DNA of 64,000 bases from Lactobacillus sp. (GCF_014803895.1 NZ_JAAVAU010000032.1:25493-89492); one strand, 5' to 3'; shown: positions 1 through 9,133, counted from the stretch's first letter. The notes: generated by a model from the letters alone, not told the origin. Translations and numbers: made by a program.

Positions 1-396
1 GCTATTATTATCATCATTCAAATGTAGTTGATAGTCAGTATTTTTAGAATTTATCCTAACTATCATGCCATCTTGCAAAGTAGTATTACTTACTAAAACA
101 TCACTATTTTTAACCCTATGATCAAGTGCAACGGCTTTTATAAAAGGTACAATTTGTGCTGCTTGCGCTTTTTGAGCACTTGTTTGCACATATTTTTCAT
201 ATTGAGTTCCTGCAAAAAGCATTAAAAATAATAAAGCAATAATCCCTAAATCACGATAACGCGTCGCAAATCGATCGCGTAGATATAAAATGGCAAAAAT
301 AATCATTGCGAAGGCTGCAATAATCATTAGAATATATAAAGTTGTTCTATCTTTAGTTTGATTATTTTGAATGTAGTTTAAAGTGTAAAAAGTCAT
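1..396 (-). CDS. DUF3290 family membrane protein, 3' end outside window
   Basis: An open frame of 132 codons starts with ATG at 396 and runs off the left edge. It begins MTFYTLNYIQNNQTKD, followed by two hydrophobic segments around residues 18-35 and 45-60. Between them is a basic RDRFATRYRDLG stretch typical of DUF3290 proteins. The remaining part is a soluble extracytoplasmic-looking tail. DUF3290 genes usually precede a DUF421 membrane protein, which would lie left of the window. The molecular function of the family is unknown. The stop of pepT lies only 2 bases upstream, so the two genes are probably co-transcribed. The family call rests on remembered family features. Confidence 0.75.
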   Translation of the reverse strand, partial: MTFYTLNYIQNNQTKDRTTLYILMIIAAFAMIIFAILYLRDRFATRYRDLGIIALLFLMLFAGTQYEKYVQTSAQKAQAAQIVPFIKAVALDHRVKNSDVLVSNTTLQDGMIVRINSKNTDYQLHLNDDNNS

Positions 397-397
397 T

Positions 398-1672
398 TTA
401 GTACTTTCTTTTTAAAGTAGTCTCATCTCGCTGAGTGTCCATCTCAAGATGAGTTTTAGCAATTTCAACTAATGTTTTAGCAAGCTGGGTCATGCTTTCA
501 GTTGTCACATACTCATAAGGACCATGGAAATTAGCACCCCCATTAAATAAATTAGGAGTTGGGATGCCTTTTTCAGAAATAAAATCGCCATCAGTCCCAC
601 CACGAAATGGAATAATCTTGGGTTTGATTCCTAAATTCTGATAAGCATGTAAGACTAGATTAACTACGTAAGGATGTTGCTTGATCAAATCACCAGGACT
701 ACGATATTGGTCGTACATCTTAATCTTTACGCGATTTGCACCATACTTTTGGTTTAAATTGGTAACTATTTCGTTGACTAATTTTTTCTTAGCCAAAAAA
801 CTATCAGTATCAAAGTCACGAATAATTAATTCAATTTGGGCATGGTCAACATTCCCATTGTTAGAAAGAATCATAAAATAACTATCAAAATCTTTACTAT
901 TTTCTGGAACTTCTTCCACAGGTAGGGCATTGATAAATTCACTCGCCATTAGAGTTGCATTGACCATTAAGCCATAAGCTTCTCCTGGATGGACAACTGT
1001 CCCCTGAAAATCAATTTTCGCGGCAGCGGCATTAAACGTCTCATAGGCAATATCGCCAATATCTCCATTATCCAAAGTATAGGCAAATTCTACTGGAAAA
1101 CGACTAACGTCAAAGCGTGCAGCTCCTTTACCAATTTCTTCATCGGGCCCAAAAGCAACCCAAATATCACCATGTTTAATATTAGTATTTTCAACTAAAT
1201 ATTTGAGCATCCCTAATAATCCTGCAATACCGGCTTTATCATCAGCCCCTAATAAAGTATCACCACTTGCAGTAATTAATGTTTCTCCTAGATGCTTCTT
1301 TAAACTTGGAAATTCTTTGCTAGATAAAGTCAAGCCATGTCCTAGTTCAATATCTTCACCATCGTAACTTTCATGAACTTGCGGTTGAACATTTACCGCA
1401 TTAAAATCAGCCGTATCAACATGTGCTACAAAACCAATTGGAGTAACCCTCTTATCAGTGTTAGTAGCCAATTTACCAACTAGATAGCTATCCTTATCAG
1501 AATAAGAAATATCTTTTAATCCCAAATCTTTTATTTCTTGGGCAATAAGATTAAGTAACTCTACTTGACCCGGAGTAGTTGGGATAGTACTACTATTTTC
1601 GTTTGAACGAGTATTTACTTTACAATATTCAATAAATTTTTGTTGAATATATTTACTATCATAATTAGTCAT
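398..1672 (-). CDS. pepT: Peptidase T (tripeptide aminopeptidase)
   Basis: This cytosolic di-zinc M20B metallopeptidase removes the N-terminal residue from tripeptides during peptide utilisation. The 424-residue length is close to the usual 405-415. Visible metal and catalytic motifs are AHVDTADF (His84, Asp86), GADDKAGIAG (Asp144/145 region), GPDEEIGKGA (Glu178/179) and a C-terminal NFHGPYEY histidine block near residue 388. The ATG is preceded by AGGAGAG at good spacing. It lies directly upstream of the DUF3290 gene. Nothing unusual is seen. Confidence 0.96.
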   Translation of the reverse strand: MTNYDSKYIQQKFIEYCKVNTRSNENSSTIPTTPGQVELLNLIAQEIKDLGLKDISYSDKDSYLVGKLATNTDKRVTPIGFVAHVDTADFNAVNVQPQVHESYDGEDIELGHGLTLSSKEFPSLKKHLGETLITASGDTLLGADDKAGIAGLLGMLKYLVENTNIKHGDIWVAFGPDEEIGKGAARFDVSRFPVEFAYTLDNGDIGDIAYETFNAAAAKIDFQGTVVHPGEAYGLMVNATLMASEFINALPVEEVPENSKDFDSYFMILSNNGNVDHAQIELIIRDFDTDSFLAKKKLVNEIVTNLNQKYGANRVKIKMYDQYRSPGDLIKQHPYVVNLVLHAYQNLGIKPKIIPFRGGTDGDFISEKGIPTPNLFNGGANFHGPYEYVTTESMTQLAKTLVEIAKTHLEMDTQRDETTLKRKY

Positions 1673-1722
1673 AGCTAGCTCTCCTATTTTAATTATAATT
1701 TAATATTATCAAAGTTATACTA

Positions 1723-1748
1723 ACAAAAAAAGACTGCCACCGCAGTCT
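1723..1748 (-). terminator. Rho-independent terminator of the PAS-like gene
   Basis: The 7-bp stem AGACTGC/GCAGTCT (1731-1737 with 1742-1748) is followed on the minus strand by a run of seven T. It overlaps the last base pairs of the upstream gene's stop codon and insulates it from pepT. Confidence 0.85.
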
Positions 1749-2259
1749 AAGTCCATTCCTCTGATGCCCCCGTATCTGCATCAGTTTCTAGAATATTTCG
1801 AGGATTATTGGGATCATCTACCAATTTTTGACCTGTTTTTTCAAGGTAAAATTTAATTAATGGGTAAATATCCTGACTTTCTATTGCCATCCCTGAAAAA
1901 TCTTTACTTTTATCTTCCATTCGATAATATGAATCAATTATAAAATGTGTTTTAGTGTTACCACTATTACTTTCATAAATAACCTTTTCGCCATCTTTTA
2001 ATTTATCAAAAATACGGTTTATCTTTTTAGCTTCATCACTATCTTCTAGATATGTTCCTAATTCTTGACCAATTTCATCTGGGCTATAATTTAAGTTTAA
2101 TGGTTGCTTATAGTAACGCAATTTTTTCTCTTGATCCACAAATGAAAGGACACTAGTACTATTTAAAAAACTGTTAATCTCATCAACTGTCATTAAACCT
2201 GCATTTAGCCTAATATAATCTATATTTTTACTGTTTCTTTCAAGCCAATTATTTTTCAA
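1747..2259 (-). CDS. PAS-like domain protein of unknown role
   Basis: A soluble protein of about 170 residues, not firmly recognised. The segment GLMTVDEINSFLNSTSVLSF followed by VDQEKKLRYYKQP resembles the start of PAS domains found in DUF438-type proteins (pattern LTxEExNxxLNxLPxxxxFVDxxxxVRYxN). The remainder, with a FIIDSYYRMEDK segment, could complete a PAS fold. The middle is acidic. Start choice: GAGGTG at about 2265 is better spaced for the TTG at 2259 than for the GTG at 2268 that overlaps it. It is monocistronic, with a terminator on each side. A redox or ligand sensor is possible, but function is unassigned. Confidence 0.6.
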   Translation of the reverse strand: MKNNWLERNSKNIDYIRLNAGLMTVDEINSFLNSTSVLSFVDQEKKLRYYKQPLNLNYSPDEIGQELGTYLEDSDEAKKINRIFDKLKDGEKVIYESNSGNTKTHFIIDSYYRMEDKSKDFSGMAIESQDIYPLIKFYLEKTGQKLVDDPNNPRNILETDADTGASEEWT

Positions 2260-2292
2260 AAATTTCACCTCACTTATTATTCTACCAAGTCC

Positions 2293-2328
2293 AAAAAAGA
2301 AGTTGAAACTACTTGTTCCAACTTCTTC
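2293..2328 (-). terminator. Terminator of pnuC
   Basis: A hairpin GAAGTTG/CAACTTC (2299-2305 with 2319-2325) is followed on the minus strand by six T. It lies just downstream of the pnuC stop. Confidence 0.85.
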
Positions 2329-2338
2329 TCATAATAAA

Positions 2339-3109
2339 CTATTCGCTAATTTGCTTTAAGCCTGCACGTTTTCTTCCTAAATTGAACCATGGAGAAACAG
2401 TAAAAGCTAAAATATCATTAATTACATAAATCATTGAATTAACTGCCATAGCTAAAGTTGCGTCACCTTGTGCAAATGTAATTCCCCACAAAATAAGTTG
2501 AAAAATACCAGATGCTAACCACCAGAAGTATTGGTTATTATAACGCATAAAGCACATAATCCCAGCAGTTAATGAAATCGCAAAACTAATTGCATCAATC
2601 CACGGACGAGGATCATTAGTAAACTTACCAATTAAGTAACCAGAAACTGCATACACAATCAAAGTTCCTACAATCGCTATAATCCATTGCTTTACACCAA
2701 ATTTACGCAAATGATTCTTAGTATCGTCATTCCAAGATTTTACAGAGATAATAATTGGTAAGTCTAAAGTTAAAACATACGCAATTTGTTCAAAAATAGA
2801 AAGATAATTTTTAGCTGCTAAACCTGTATAGATAAAACAAGCTGCCGAGATCAAGCCTAACCAACCATTAATTGCCTTAGTAGCGTTAATTGCAAGGACA
2901 CAGAGTGTGCCTAATAATGTACCAATAAAAGTAATTACTGTTAAAAAAGTAATTTTATTTTGAATTAAGATTGCTAATTGGAAACCAAAAGCAAAAAACC
3001 ATAACATATAATTTTGAATTGGCCATCCATGAAGTTGTTTAAACAGCCAAACGAAATAATTGTCTTTTTTGGTAGACTTTGAACCATTGAGTGATGCAGA
3101 TTCTTGCAT
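2339..3109 (-). CDS. pnuC: PnuC-family nicotinamide riboside/NMN transporter
   Basis: An integral membrane protein of 256 residues with about seven hydrophobic segments starting near residue 30. It fits the PnuC family, which imports nicotinamide riboside-type NAD precursors by facilitated diffusion coupled to intracellular phosphorylation. Family features are the internal repeat layout, the KSWNDD loop and the late conserved NSMIYVINDILAFTVSPW helix. AAGGAGAG precedes the ATG. It is a single gene with its own terminator. Its upstream region carries a promoter overlapped by an inverted repeat, so control by NAD status is plausible but unproven. Confidence 0.9.
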   Translation of the reverse strand: MQESASLNGSKSTKKDNYFVWLFKQLHGWPIQNYMLWFFAFGFQLAILIQNKITFLTVITFIGTLLGTLCVLAINATKAINGWLGLISAACFIYTGLAAKNYLSIFEQIAYVLTLDLPIIISVKSWNDDTKNHLRKFGVKQWIIAIVGTLIVYAVSGYLIGKFTNDPRPWIDAISFAISLTAGIMCFMRYNNQYFWWLASGIFQLILWGITFAQGDATLAMAVNSMIYVINDILAFTVSPWFNLGRKRAGLKQISE

Positions 3110-3142
3110 TACTATTCTCTCCTTTTATACTAATAGGTTCAC

Positions 3143-3246
3143 AATACCTGTATTTGATACATACTAGATATTGTGCCTTATCCGCATTTTTTATCAAAAC
3201 ACATCGATATCTAGTATAGTGGTTAATTTTTTTAAAACAAGGGATT
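3143..3246 (-). promoter_or_regulatory. pnuC promoter with overlapping inverted repeats
   Basis: Minus-strand -35 TTGTTT and -10 TATACT (about 16-17 bp apart, -10 near 3213-3218) lie upstream of pnuC. An 11-bp inverted repeat ATACTAGATAT/ATATCTAGTAT sits at 3161-3171 and 3207-3217, the distal arm overlapping the -10. A second dyad, AATAC-CT-GTATT, is at 3143-3154. Because one arm covers the -10, an operator fits better than a purely RNA-level switch. The regulator is unknown; NiaR or NrtR types are only guesses. Confidence 0.5.
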
Positions 3247-3320
3247 GACAAAATCTACAAATTATTGAGTACCTATTAGACCGGGGCCGCAAGCAAAAAT
3301 AAAAAATTTAGGCTTTAAAT

Positions 3321-3349
3321 TTGATTTTTCTTTAATAATTCTTTATAAT
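3321..3349 (+). promoter_or_regulatory. Sigma-A type promoter of mscL
   Basis: TTGATT (3321-3326), a 17-bp spacer and TATAAT (3344-3349) sit 55 bases before the mscL start. Confidence 0.75.
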
Positions 3350-3403
3350 TCTCTATACAAACTTTAATTTTAATAGAATATTTTTATGAAAGAGGAACAA
3401 GCT

Positions 3404-3823
3404 ATGCTGAAAGAGTTTAAAGAATTTATTTCTCGTGGCGATGTTATGGACTTAGCAGTTGGTGTGATCATTGGTGCCGCTTTTACTGCAATCGTCAATT
3501 CTTTAGTTACTAACTTGATTAATCCTTTACTTGGACTTTTCATTGGAAGAATTGATTTGTCTAACTTAGTTTTAAAAGTGGGCGATGCTACTTTTAAATA
3601 TGGTAAATTCATCAATGCCATTATCAACTTCTTAATCATTGCCTTCATCGTATTCTTATTGATGAAAATGGTAAATAAATTAATGCCTAAAAAAACAGAG
3701 GAGCCAGAAGAAGAAGCTCCAAGCCAAGAAGAAGTTTACTTACGTGAAATTCGCGACTTATTGGCTAACCAAAAATCTCAAAGTGAAAATGATAATTTCC
3801 ATACACAAAAAGAAGACCTTTAA
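3404..3823 (+). CDS. mscL: Large-conductance mechanosensitive channel MscL
   Basis: Homopentameric inner-membrane channel that opens under membrane tension to release solutes during hypo-osmotic shock. It starts [20 protein letters not shown], the classic S1 amphipathic helix followed by TM1 (VGVIIGAAF, with the gating GVIIG segment). TM2 is [17 protein letters not shown], and an acidic/charged C-terminal bundle [22 protein letters not shown] follows. The start at 3404 is preferred because AGAGGAA lies 8 bases before it. An in-frame ATG at 3386 has no ribosome site. Length (139 aa) is normal. Confidence 0.97.
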   Translation: MLKEFKEFISRGDVMDLAVGVIIGAAFTAIVNSLVTNLINPLLGLFIGRIDLSNLVLKVGDATFKYGKFINAIINFLIIAFIVFLLMKMVNKLMPKKTEEPEEEAPSQEEVYLREIRDLLANQKSQSENDNFHTQKEDL

Positions 3824-3838
3824 AAAGGTCTTCTTTTT
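3807..3838. terminator. Bidirectional terminator between mscL and efp
   Basis: AGAAGACCTT/AAGGTCTTCT (3811-3820 with 3825-3834) has T-runs on both strands and serves the two converging genes. It overlaps the end of mscL. Confidence 0.9.
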
Positions 3839-3842
3839 ACTT

Positions 3843-4412
3843 TTAGAACTTATCAGCACGAGCCTTGTAGTCACCATTTTCAGTACCAATGACTAACTCT
3901 TCGCCTTCTTTAATAAAGTCAGGCACAGTAACAACTAAACCTGTTTCCATTGTTGCAGGCTTACCACCACCAGCGGCAGTTGCACCTTTAATTTCAGGTT
4001 GAGTTTCTACAACTTTCATTGTTACAGTAGATGGCAAGTTAATACCAATCAATTTACCATCATCGGTGAACTTCAAGTCAACATCAATGTTAGGCATTAA
4101 GTACTTAGATTCTGCTTCCAAGTGTTCCTTAGGAATCATATATTGTTCATAAGTATTAGTATCCATGAAGATATAGTTAGTTTCATCATCGTATAAATAC
4201 TGTGACTTAATCAAAGAAACTTCCACTAATTCTACCTTTTCTGTAGGACGCATCGTCTTATGAACAACAGCACCAGAGATAACATCACGTAAATCCATTT
4301 GCATCACAGTATTCCCTTTACCAGGTTTATGGTGGTTACTCTTTAATACTTCGATTAACTTGCCATCTTGGCTAAAAATCATACCTTTTTTTAATTCAAT
4401 TGCTTGGGTCAT
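3843..4412 (-). CDS. efp: Translation elongation factor P
   Basis: EF-P binds between the ribosomal P and E sites and rescues stalling at polyproline stretches. The 189 residues cover the KOW-like N-domain and two OB-folds. The tip loop is HHKPGKGNT, putting Lys32 at the position that carries the hydroxylated/aminopentanol-type modification in Bacillus. The C-terminal signature ITVPDFIKEG...GDYKARA is present as VTVPDFIKEGEELVIGTENG followed by DYKARA. A strong AAAGGAGG site precedes the ATG. It follows coaA with a 14-base gap, so the two are likely one operon. Confidence 0.97.
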   Translation of the reverse strand: MTQAIELKKGMIFSQDGKLIEVLKSNHHKPGKGNTVMQMDLRDVISGAVVHKTMRPTEKVELVEVSLIKSQYLYDDETNYIFMDTNTYEQYMIPKEHLEAESKYLMPNIDVDLKFTDDGKLIGINLPSTVTMKVVETQPEIKGATAAGGGKPATMETGLVVTVPDFIKEGEELVIGTENGDYKARADKF

Positions 4413-4426
4413 CCTATTTTCCTCCT

Positions 4427-5266
4427 TTAAATTTTACGTAAATAAATATCACTAACTGAGTGATCATAATTTTTTCTTAAAATCATATCAGCTCTTTCTT
4501 TAGTGGGAGCAATATACTCGTTTAAATTTTTTAAATTTACTGTCCGCCAAACTTCATGAGCAAAGTTATCTGCCTCAGTAAGTGGCTTATGTGCCCACTG
4601 ATAGAAAAAATTACCTGGATTATCTTTATTTAATTTCATCATTTGGTGAAAACGTTCCAAGTACCAATTTTCTAAATTTTCTCGACTAGCATCTAAATAA
4701 ATACTAAAATCCACAAAATCATTAGGCGATAAATTATTACCCGGGGCTTTTTGAAGCATATTGATTCCCTCAATAATTAAAATATCAGGCTGATCAATAT
4801 ACTCTATTTTGTCAGAAAGATCAGACAATTCATGAGAATAGACGCGGTAAGGTATATTTCTTGTACTACTTTTCACGGCCGCCAAAAAGTTCGCCATACT
4901 CTCCCAATCAAAAGATGATGGAAAACCCTTCTCATCCATTAAATTTTTAGCTTTTAATTCACTATTTGACATTATAAAGCTATCTGCTGAAACTACTTGA
5001 ATTTTTCTAGTAGAATTATATTCAACCAACTTATGTCTCAATTCTTCTGCAAAAGTTGACTTTCCAACAGAAACTGAACCCGCTACACTAATAATAAGCG
5101 GTGAGGCTAACCAAGTTTGCTTCAAAAAATCTTCTTGCATTTTTTGTGCTTGTTTTAAATTCTCTTCTTTCATACTGAGAATCTTAATAATAAATTGCCA
5201 TTCATTACTTGGAGGTATTAAATCACCCCACTTTTTAGCTGTTAAGTGTACAAACCGATTTTGCAA
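4427..5266 (-). CDS. coaA: Type I pantothenate kinase
   Basis: Catalyses ATP-dependent phosphorylation of pantothenate, the first and usually rate-setting step of coenzyme A synthesis. The P-loop GSVSVGKST lies at residues 63-71. Downstream are the family segments SADSF, GFPSSFDWE, YSHELSD, DILIIEGINML and the C-terminal ADMILRKNYDHSVSDIYLRK. At 279 residues it is shorter than the E. coli enzyme (316), mainly at the N-terminus. The start is TTG at 5266 with AGAAGG upstream. It is transcribed ahead of efp. Confidence 0.94.
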   Translation of the reverse strand: MQNRFVHLTAKKWGDLIPPSNEWQFIIKILSMKEENLKQAQKMQEDFLKQTWLASPLIISVAGSVSVGKSTFAEELRHKLVEYNSTRKIQVVSADSFIMSNSELKAKNLMDEKGFPSSFDWESMANFLAAVKSSTRNIPYRVYSHELSDLSDKIEYIDQPDILIIEGINMLQKAPGNNLSPNDFVDFSIYLDASRENLENWYLERFHQMMKLNKDNPGNFFYQWAHKPLTEADNFAHEVWRTVNLKNLNEYIAPTKERADMILRKNYDHSVSDIYLRKI

Positions 5267-5357
5267 ATCCGGTCGCCTTCTTTCCTAAAAACGCTTTACT
5301 AGTATTTTTCCCCCATTCAGACTAACATAATTATTAATAGAAAGAAATGATGATAAT

Positions 5358-5918
5358 ATGCAAAACATAATTTTATATGGTGATTCCATTTTAGCTGGAT
5401 TTCAAAATGGACATCCTACTAACTTAGTTACAGATGCTCTTCAAACTAACTTTCCTAATTATAGGATCCTGAATCAGTCAATTCCTGGCGCTACTACGGA
5501 AGAGGGGTTAGATTTTTTATCTTTACGAGTAACAGAGAGTAACTATGAGGCGGTTGTCTTGGGACTAGGAACTAATGATTGTAGTGTTCGATTAGGTTTA
5601 TCTCCAGGGCATTATGCTGCAAATTTAGATAAATTAGTTGATAAAATAGGTAGAGATAAAGTTATTTTAATGGGTCCCTCATATACTAATTGGAAAATTG
5701 CCGAAGACCACTCCTGGCCACGCACCCTTCAATTTCAATTAGTTGCTGAAGAATGTGCCATGCATAACTATCTCCCATTTTTAAATCTTGCAAAGGTAAT
5801 GGAATCTACTTCTACTCCCAATAAATTTTTAGAAGATGATGGCATTCATTTAAATAATGAAGGAATTATTTTTTTAACCCAACAGCTTACCCCACTAATT
5901 CAAAAAGTTATTTCCTAG
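5358..5918 (+). CDS. SGNH/GDSL-family hydrolase
   Basis: A cytosolic-looking 186-residue lipase/esterase-like hydrolase with no signal peptide. SGNH blocks are visible: block I YGDSILAGF (catalytic Ser10), block II Gly in the PGATTEEG segment, block III GLGTNDCS (Asn), and block V EDDGIHLNNEG with the Asp-x-x-His pair. The substrate cannot be told; relatives act on acyl esters or acetylated sugars. It is monocistronic between divergent coaA and convergent helD. The ribosome site (AAAGAAATGATGATAAT) is weak. Confidence 0.88.
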   Translation: MQNIILYGDSILAGFQNGHPTNLVTDALQTNFPNYRILNQSIPGATTEEGLDFLSLRVTESNYEAVVLGLGTNDCSVRLGLSPGHYAANLDKLVDKIGRDKVILMGPSYTNWKIAEDHSWPRTLQFQLVAEECAMHNYLPFLNLAKVMESTSTPNKFLEDDGIHLNNEGIIFLTQQLTPLIQKVIS

Positions 5919-5921
5919 GAA

Positions 5922-5957
5922 ATAAAAAATCAGCTGGTATTCCAGCTGATTTTTTAT
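5922..5957. terminator. Bidirectional terminator between SGNH hydrolase and helD
   Basis: AAAAAATCAGCTGG/CCAGCTGATTTTTT with a short TATT loop, symmetric T-runs, serving two converging genes. Confidence 0.92.
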
Positions 5958-8251
5958 TTATTCATATATGTTTTTTCATTAAGATCGTCTAGCAAGTTAC
6001 TCTTTTCGCCAGTATAAATTAAATCTAATTTATACATTGCACGGGATGCAATCGTATAAAGTAGCTGAGTTTCATCTTCATAATGATAATTATGATTAGA
6101 TACTTCCCAAGCTACAACAGCATCAAATTCTAGGCCCTTGGCTAAATATGATGGCATTATCAGTGTTCCAGGAATAAGACGCTGATTTGCACTACCAATT
6201 AAAGTGGATTTGATTTTTCTTTCTTTAAGAACTTTTGCAACTTCTTGAGCTTCAGCTAAAGTTTTAGTAATAATTGCTGTAGTTAAATTTTGCTTATCAT
6301 TTTCTACCAAAATATCTTCTAAAGCACGATAAGCTTTTTCAAGATTATCACGTTTATAAAAAGTAGGCATGGGACCATGGCGATCAAATGCTTCAATCTT
6401 TTCACCTTGGCGCAAAATTTGTTTAGTAAATTCGGTTATCTCCTTTGTAGACCGATACGACCTAGTTAATTGGACAACATCTGTCTTTTTAGGATCAAAT
6501 AACTTAGAGATTTGTCCTAATAAAGTCTTACTCTCATCTTTAGTAAAAATAGCTTGATTTAAATCTCCTAACATTGTGAACTTAGCACGGGGGAAATTAT
6601 ACTTCAAATAAGCTAGCTGAAATGGTGTATAATCCTGGATTTCATCAATAAAAGCATAGCGCATTTCATAATCTGTTCGACGGCCAGTTACTAAGTCATA
6701 CAGATACAGATAAGCAGAAATATCTGCCATTTTAATCTTACGATCAAGAAAACGTTGTTTGACACGTTCTACATGTTCGTCCCATTGCTCTTGGCTAATA
6801 TCCCATTTAGAAAGATCAATCAATTTAGGAACAGCACGTAAGAATGCCAAATATTGTCCTCTAATATTCAAGAAACGATTTTGGCGAATCTTACGGCTAA
6901 CGCTCTTTAAGTGTTTGATAACAATTTTTCTTGCTAAAAAATGCTCTTCTTTAGCACTTGATTCAAATTCTTGGTCAGGATGATCATATAATTTGTTAAG
7001 TTCCTCTTGATCAAGTGATTCAATTGTTTTGCTTACCCAAGCCTTCTTAGTTTCAGGTTCAACTCGATGATTTAAGCTATTTAGTAATGCTTCTTTAGTA
7101 GCTTCAATTCGATTTCTCAAATGATAATTTTCATTAAAACTATAGTAAATATCCTTAATTTTTTCTTTACTATAGAATGGTTTATCCTTGCTTCTAAAGT
7201 AAATATTTTTAAACAGCATCCCCTTCTTTTCCAAGTGCTTAGCATAACGCGTTACAGCATTGAAGAAAGACAATGAATCCTTTAGTCTGATAATTTTTTT
7301 ATCTTCACGATCATCTTCAAATTGTTCAAAGAGTGTCTCAACATTCATTCCTGGTACACGACGAGATACAAACTGCCAATAAGTCATTTGTACCATGTTT
7401 TGTTCACCCATTTCAGGCAGAACATTTTTGACATAATCATTGAATAATTGATTAGGGCTAAACATAATCACTTGGCTAGAATTTAAATTACCACGATAGC
7501 GATATAACAGATAAGCCACTCTCTGCATAATAGCACTTGTCTTACCGGAACCAGCAGCACCTTGAACAAATAATAGATCAGCATCAGTATTTCTAATAAT
7601 CTTATTTTGTTCTCGTTGAATAGTAGTCACAATTGACTTCATTTGCGTCGATGATTTTTCATTTAAGACATTCAAGAGCATTTGGTCACCAATTTGTTCG
7701 TTCGTATCAAACATATTAATGATCTTGCCGTTCTCAATTAAAAATTGACGTTTTTTAGTCATATCTACAGTTTGCTCACCATCAGGAGCATTATATGTTA
7801 CCTTACCTAGTTTTCCATCATAATAAATAGATGAGATAGGTGCTCGCCAATCGTAAATCAAAAAATGATCGTCACTATCTGCAAAAGAGCCTAAACCAAT
7901 ATAAATTGTTTCTGGCTTATCTTCACCCTGTTCTTTGAAATCTACCCGGGCAAAATATGGCTTCTTTTCTAAGCGTTGTAAAGTTGATAGTTGCTTAGTA
8001 TCATGTTGCCAAGCATTCTGTCGTTCTTGCAACATTTGTTGCTGTTGATGAATAGAAAGAGCAGTGTCCATTGAAGTAGAATAGCCATCATAATCCAACT
8101 TTACATCATCAAAAAAGTGAGCATTTATATTTTGAGCTTCATTTTGAGCACTATCAATTGACTTATCAAGAGCTTTTTCTTTCTTTTTAATAAGTCCCAT
8201 AATTTTATCTAAATGTTTTTGTTCTAATTGTTCTTGAGATTCTTTAACCAA
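5954..8251 (-). CDS. helD: HelD, RNA polymerase-recycling UvrD-like ATPase
   Basis: HelD binds stalled RNA polymerase and uses ATP to eject nucleic acid and recycle the enzyme. The N-terminal 95 residues form a charged, Gln/Lys-rich coiled coil, the arm that enters the secondary channel. Walker A GAAGSGKT is near residue 235, Walker B-like AFIDEIQDYTPFQL is in the second half, motif III is LGDLNQAIF and motif IV is TRSYRSTKEI. About 765 residues is normal for the Firmicute form. The TTG at 8251 is preferred: AAGGTGAT is spaced correctly for it, while the GTG at 8260 sits inside that ribosome site. It is single, facing the SGNH gene. Confidence 0.93.
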   Translation of the reverse strand: MVKESQEQLEQKHLDKIMGLIKKKEKALDKSIDSAQNEAQNINAHFFDDVKLDYDGYSTSMDTALSIHQQQQMLQERQNAWQHDTKQLSTLQRLEKKPYFARVDFKEQGEDKPETIYIGLGSFADSDDHFLIYDWRAPISSIYYDGKLGKVTYNAPDGEQTVDMTKKRQFLIENGKIINMFDTNEQIGDQMLLNVLNEKSSTQMKSIVTTIQREQNKIIRNTDADLLFVQGAAGSGKTSAIMQRVAYLLYRYRGNLNSSQVIMFSPNQLFNDYVKNVLPEMGEQNMVQMTYWQFVSRRVPGMNVETLFEQFEDDREDKKIIRLKDSLSFFNAVTRYAKHLEKKGMLFKNIYFRSKDKPFYSKEKIKDIYYSFNENYHLRNRIEATKEALLNSLNHRVEPETKKAWVSKTIESLDQEELNKLYDHPDQEFESSAKEEHFLARKIVIKHLKSVSRKIRQNRFLNIRGQYLAFLRAVPKLIDLSKWDISQEQWDEHVERVKQRFLDRKIKMADISAYLYLYDLVTGRRTDYEMRYAFIDEIQDYTPFQLAYLKYNFPRAKFTMLGDLNQAIFTKDESKTLLGQISKLFDPKKTDVVQLTRSYRSTKEITEFTKQILRQGEKIEAFDRHGPMPTFYKRDNLEKAYRALEDILVENDKQNLTTAIITKTLAEAQEVAKVLKERKIKSTLIGSANQRLIPGTLIMPSYLAKGLEFDAVVAWEVSNHNYHYEDETQLLYTIASRAMYKLDLIYTGEKSNLLDDLNEKTYMNK

Positions 8252-8420
8252 ATTTATCACCTTACTTCGGTTTTACTAAAAATTATTGCATACAATTGTA
8301 TCATATTGTAAGCGTTTTTTAAAATTCATAAGATTTAGTATAGATAGAGCAGAATCCAACTAAAGACATGCTTAGCGGTTTATAATTTACTTTAATCAAA
8401 ATAGAAAATGAGATGATGAC

Positions 8421-9101
8421 GTGAAAAGATTCCTTCGCAATATTATCATCCTGGCACTAATTGCTTTTGGATTAAATATTGCCTATCAAAAATCAGGTTC
8501 CTGGTTAGAAAAGTATTTTGGCACTGAAAATCCCATTCCTTATCTAACCATGCAAGTTCAAAGTCTAATCAAAAATAAAAAAATTATCCAAGTAGATCAA
8601 GAAGCAACTACTAAAAATAAAAGTTCCCATCGTTTTTCTAAACCTAGGGCTAACGTTTATGTGGCTATCACAGACGAAAAATTGCGCCAAGCTGCCATTG
8701 ATGCAATGAATGTTTGGAATAATACAGGAGCCTTCACATTCAAGATGGTAGATTCCTCAAAAAATGCTCAAATTATTATTAAGACTATGAATGATAGTTC
8801 CACCGATGCCGCGGGATTGACCAGTACTTCATATAATTCTGTCACGGGTTACTTATTGAAAGCAACTGTCCGTTTAAATGAATACTACTTACTTAATCCC
8901 GAATATGGCTATAACAATGAGAGAATCGTTAATACTGCAGAACATGAGTTAGGACACGCAATTGGTTTAGAACATAACCACGGTATCTCTGTTATGTATC
9001 CACAGGGCTCTTACTACACTATCCAGCCCCGTGACGTGGAAGCTGTCCAAAAACTATATAAAGAAAAAAGCAGCACTTCTTCACAAAAAGATGCTGCTTA
9101 A
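8421..9101 (+). CDS. Membrane-anchored matrixin-type zinc metalloprotease
   Basis: A 226-residue protein with one N-terminal hydrophobic segment (residues 7-22) serving as membrane anchor or uncleaved signal. A linker and a metzincin-like protease domain follow. The zinc site HELGHAIGLEHN (HExxHxxGxxH) lies around residue 176, followed by the Met-turn-like VMYPQGSYY. The upstream part ALNVWN-like segment (AAIDAMNVWNNTGAFTF) matches the usual matrixin start. Likely an extracellular or wall-associated protease whose substrate is unknown. The start is GTG with a weak site. Similar single-gene proteases are common in Lactobacillus. Confidence 0.88.
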   Translation: MKRFLRNIIILALIAFGLNIAYQKSGSWLEKYFGTENPIPYLTMQVQSLIKNKKIIQVDQEATTKNKSSHRFSKPRANVYVAITDEKLRQAAIDAMNVWNNTGAFTFKMVDSSKNAQIIIKTMNDSSTDAAGLTSTSYNSVTGYLLKATVRLNEYYLLNPEYGYNNERIVNTAEHELGHAIGLEHNHGISVMYPQGSYYTIQPRDVEAVQKLYKEKSSTSSQKDAA

Positions 9102-9104
9102 CCC

Positions 9105-9133
9105 AAGCAATGAGCTTAGCTCATTGCTTTTTA
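9105..9133. terminator. Terminator between metalloprotease and small membrane genes
   Basis: GCAATGAGC/GCTCATTGC (9107-9115 with 9119-9127), loop TTA, followed by T-run on the plus strand. It also overlaps the end of the converging gene at 9131. Confidence 0.88.

Noticed and set aside
3039..3251. Open frame overlapping the 5' end of pnuC on the same strand
   Set aside because: No ribosome site, unusual composition, and it runs through the pnuC promoter and dyads.
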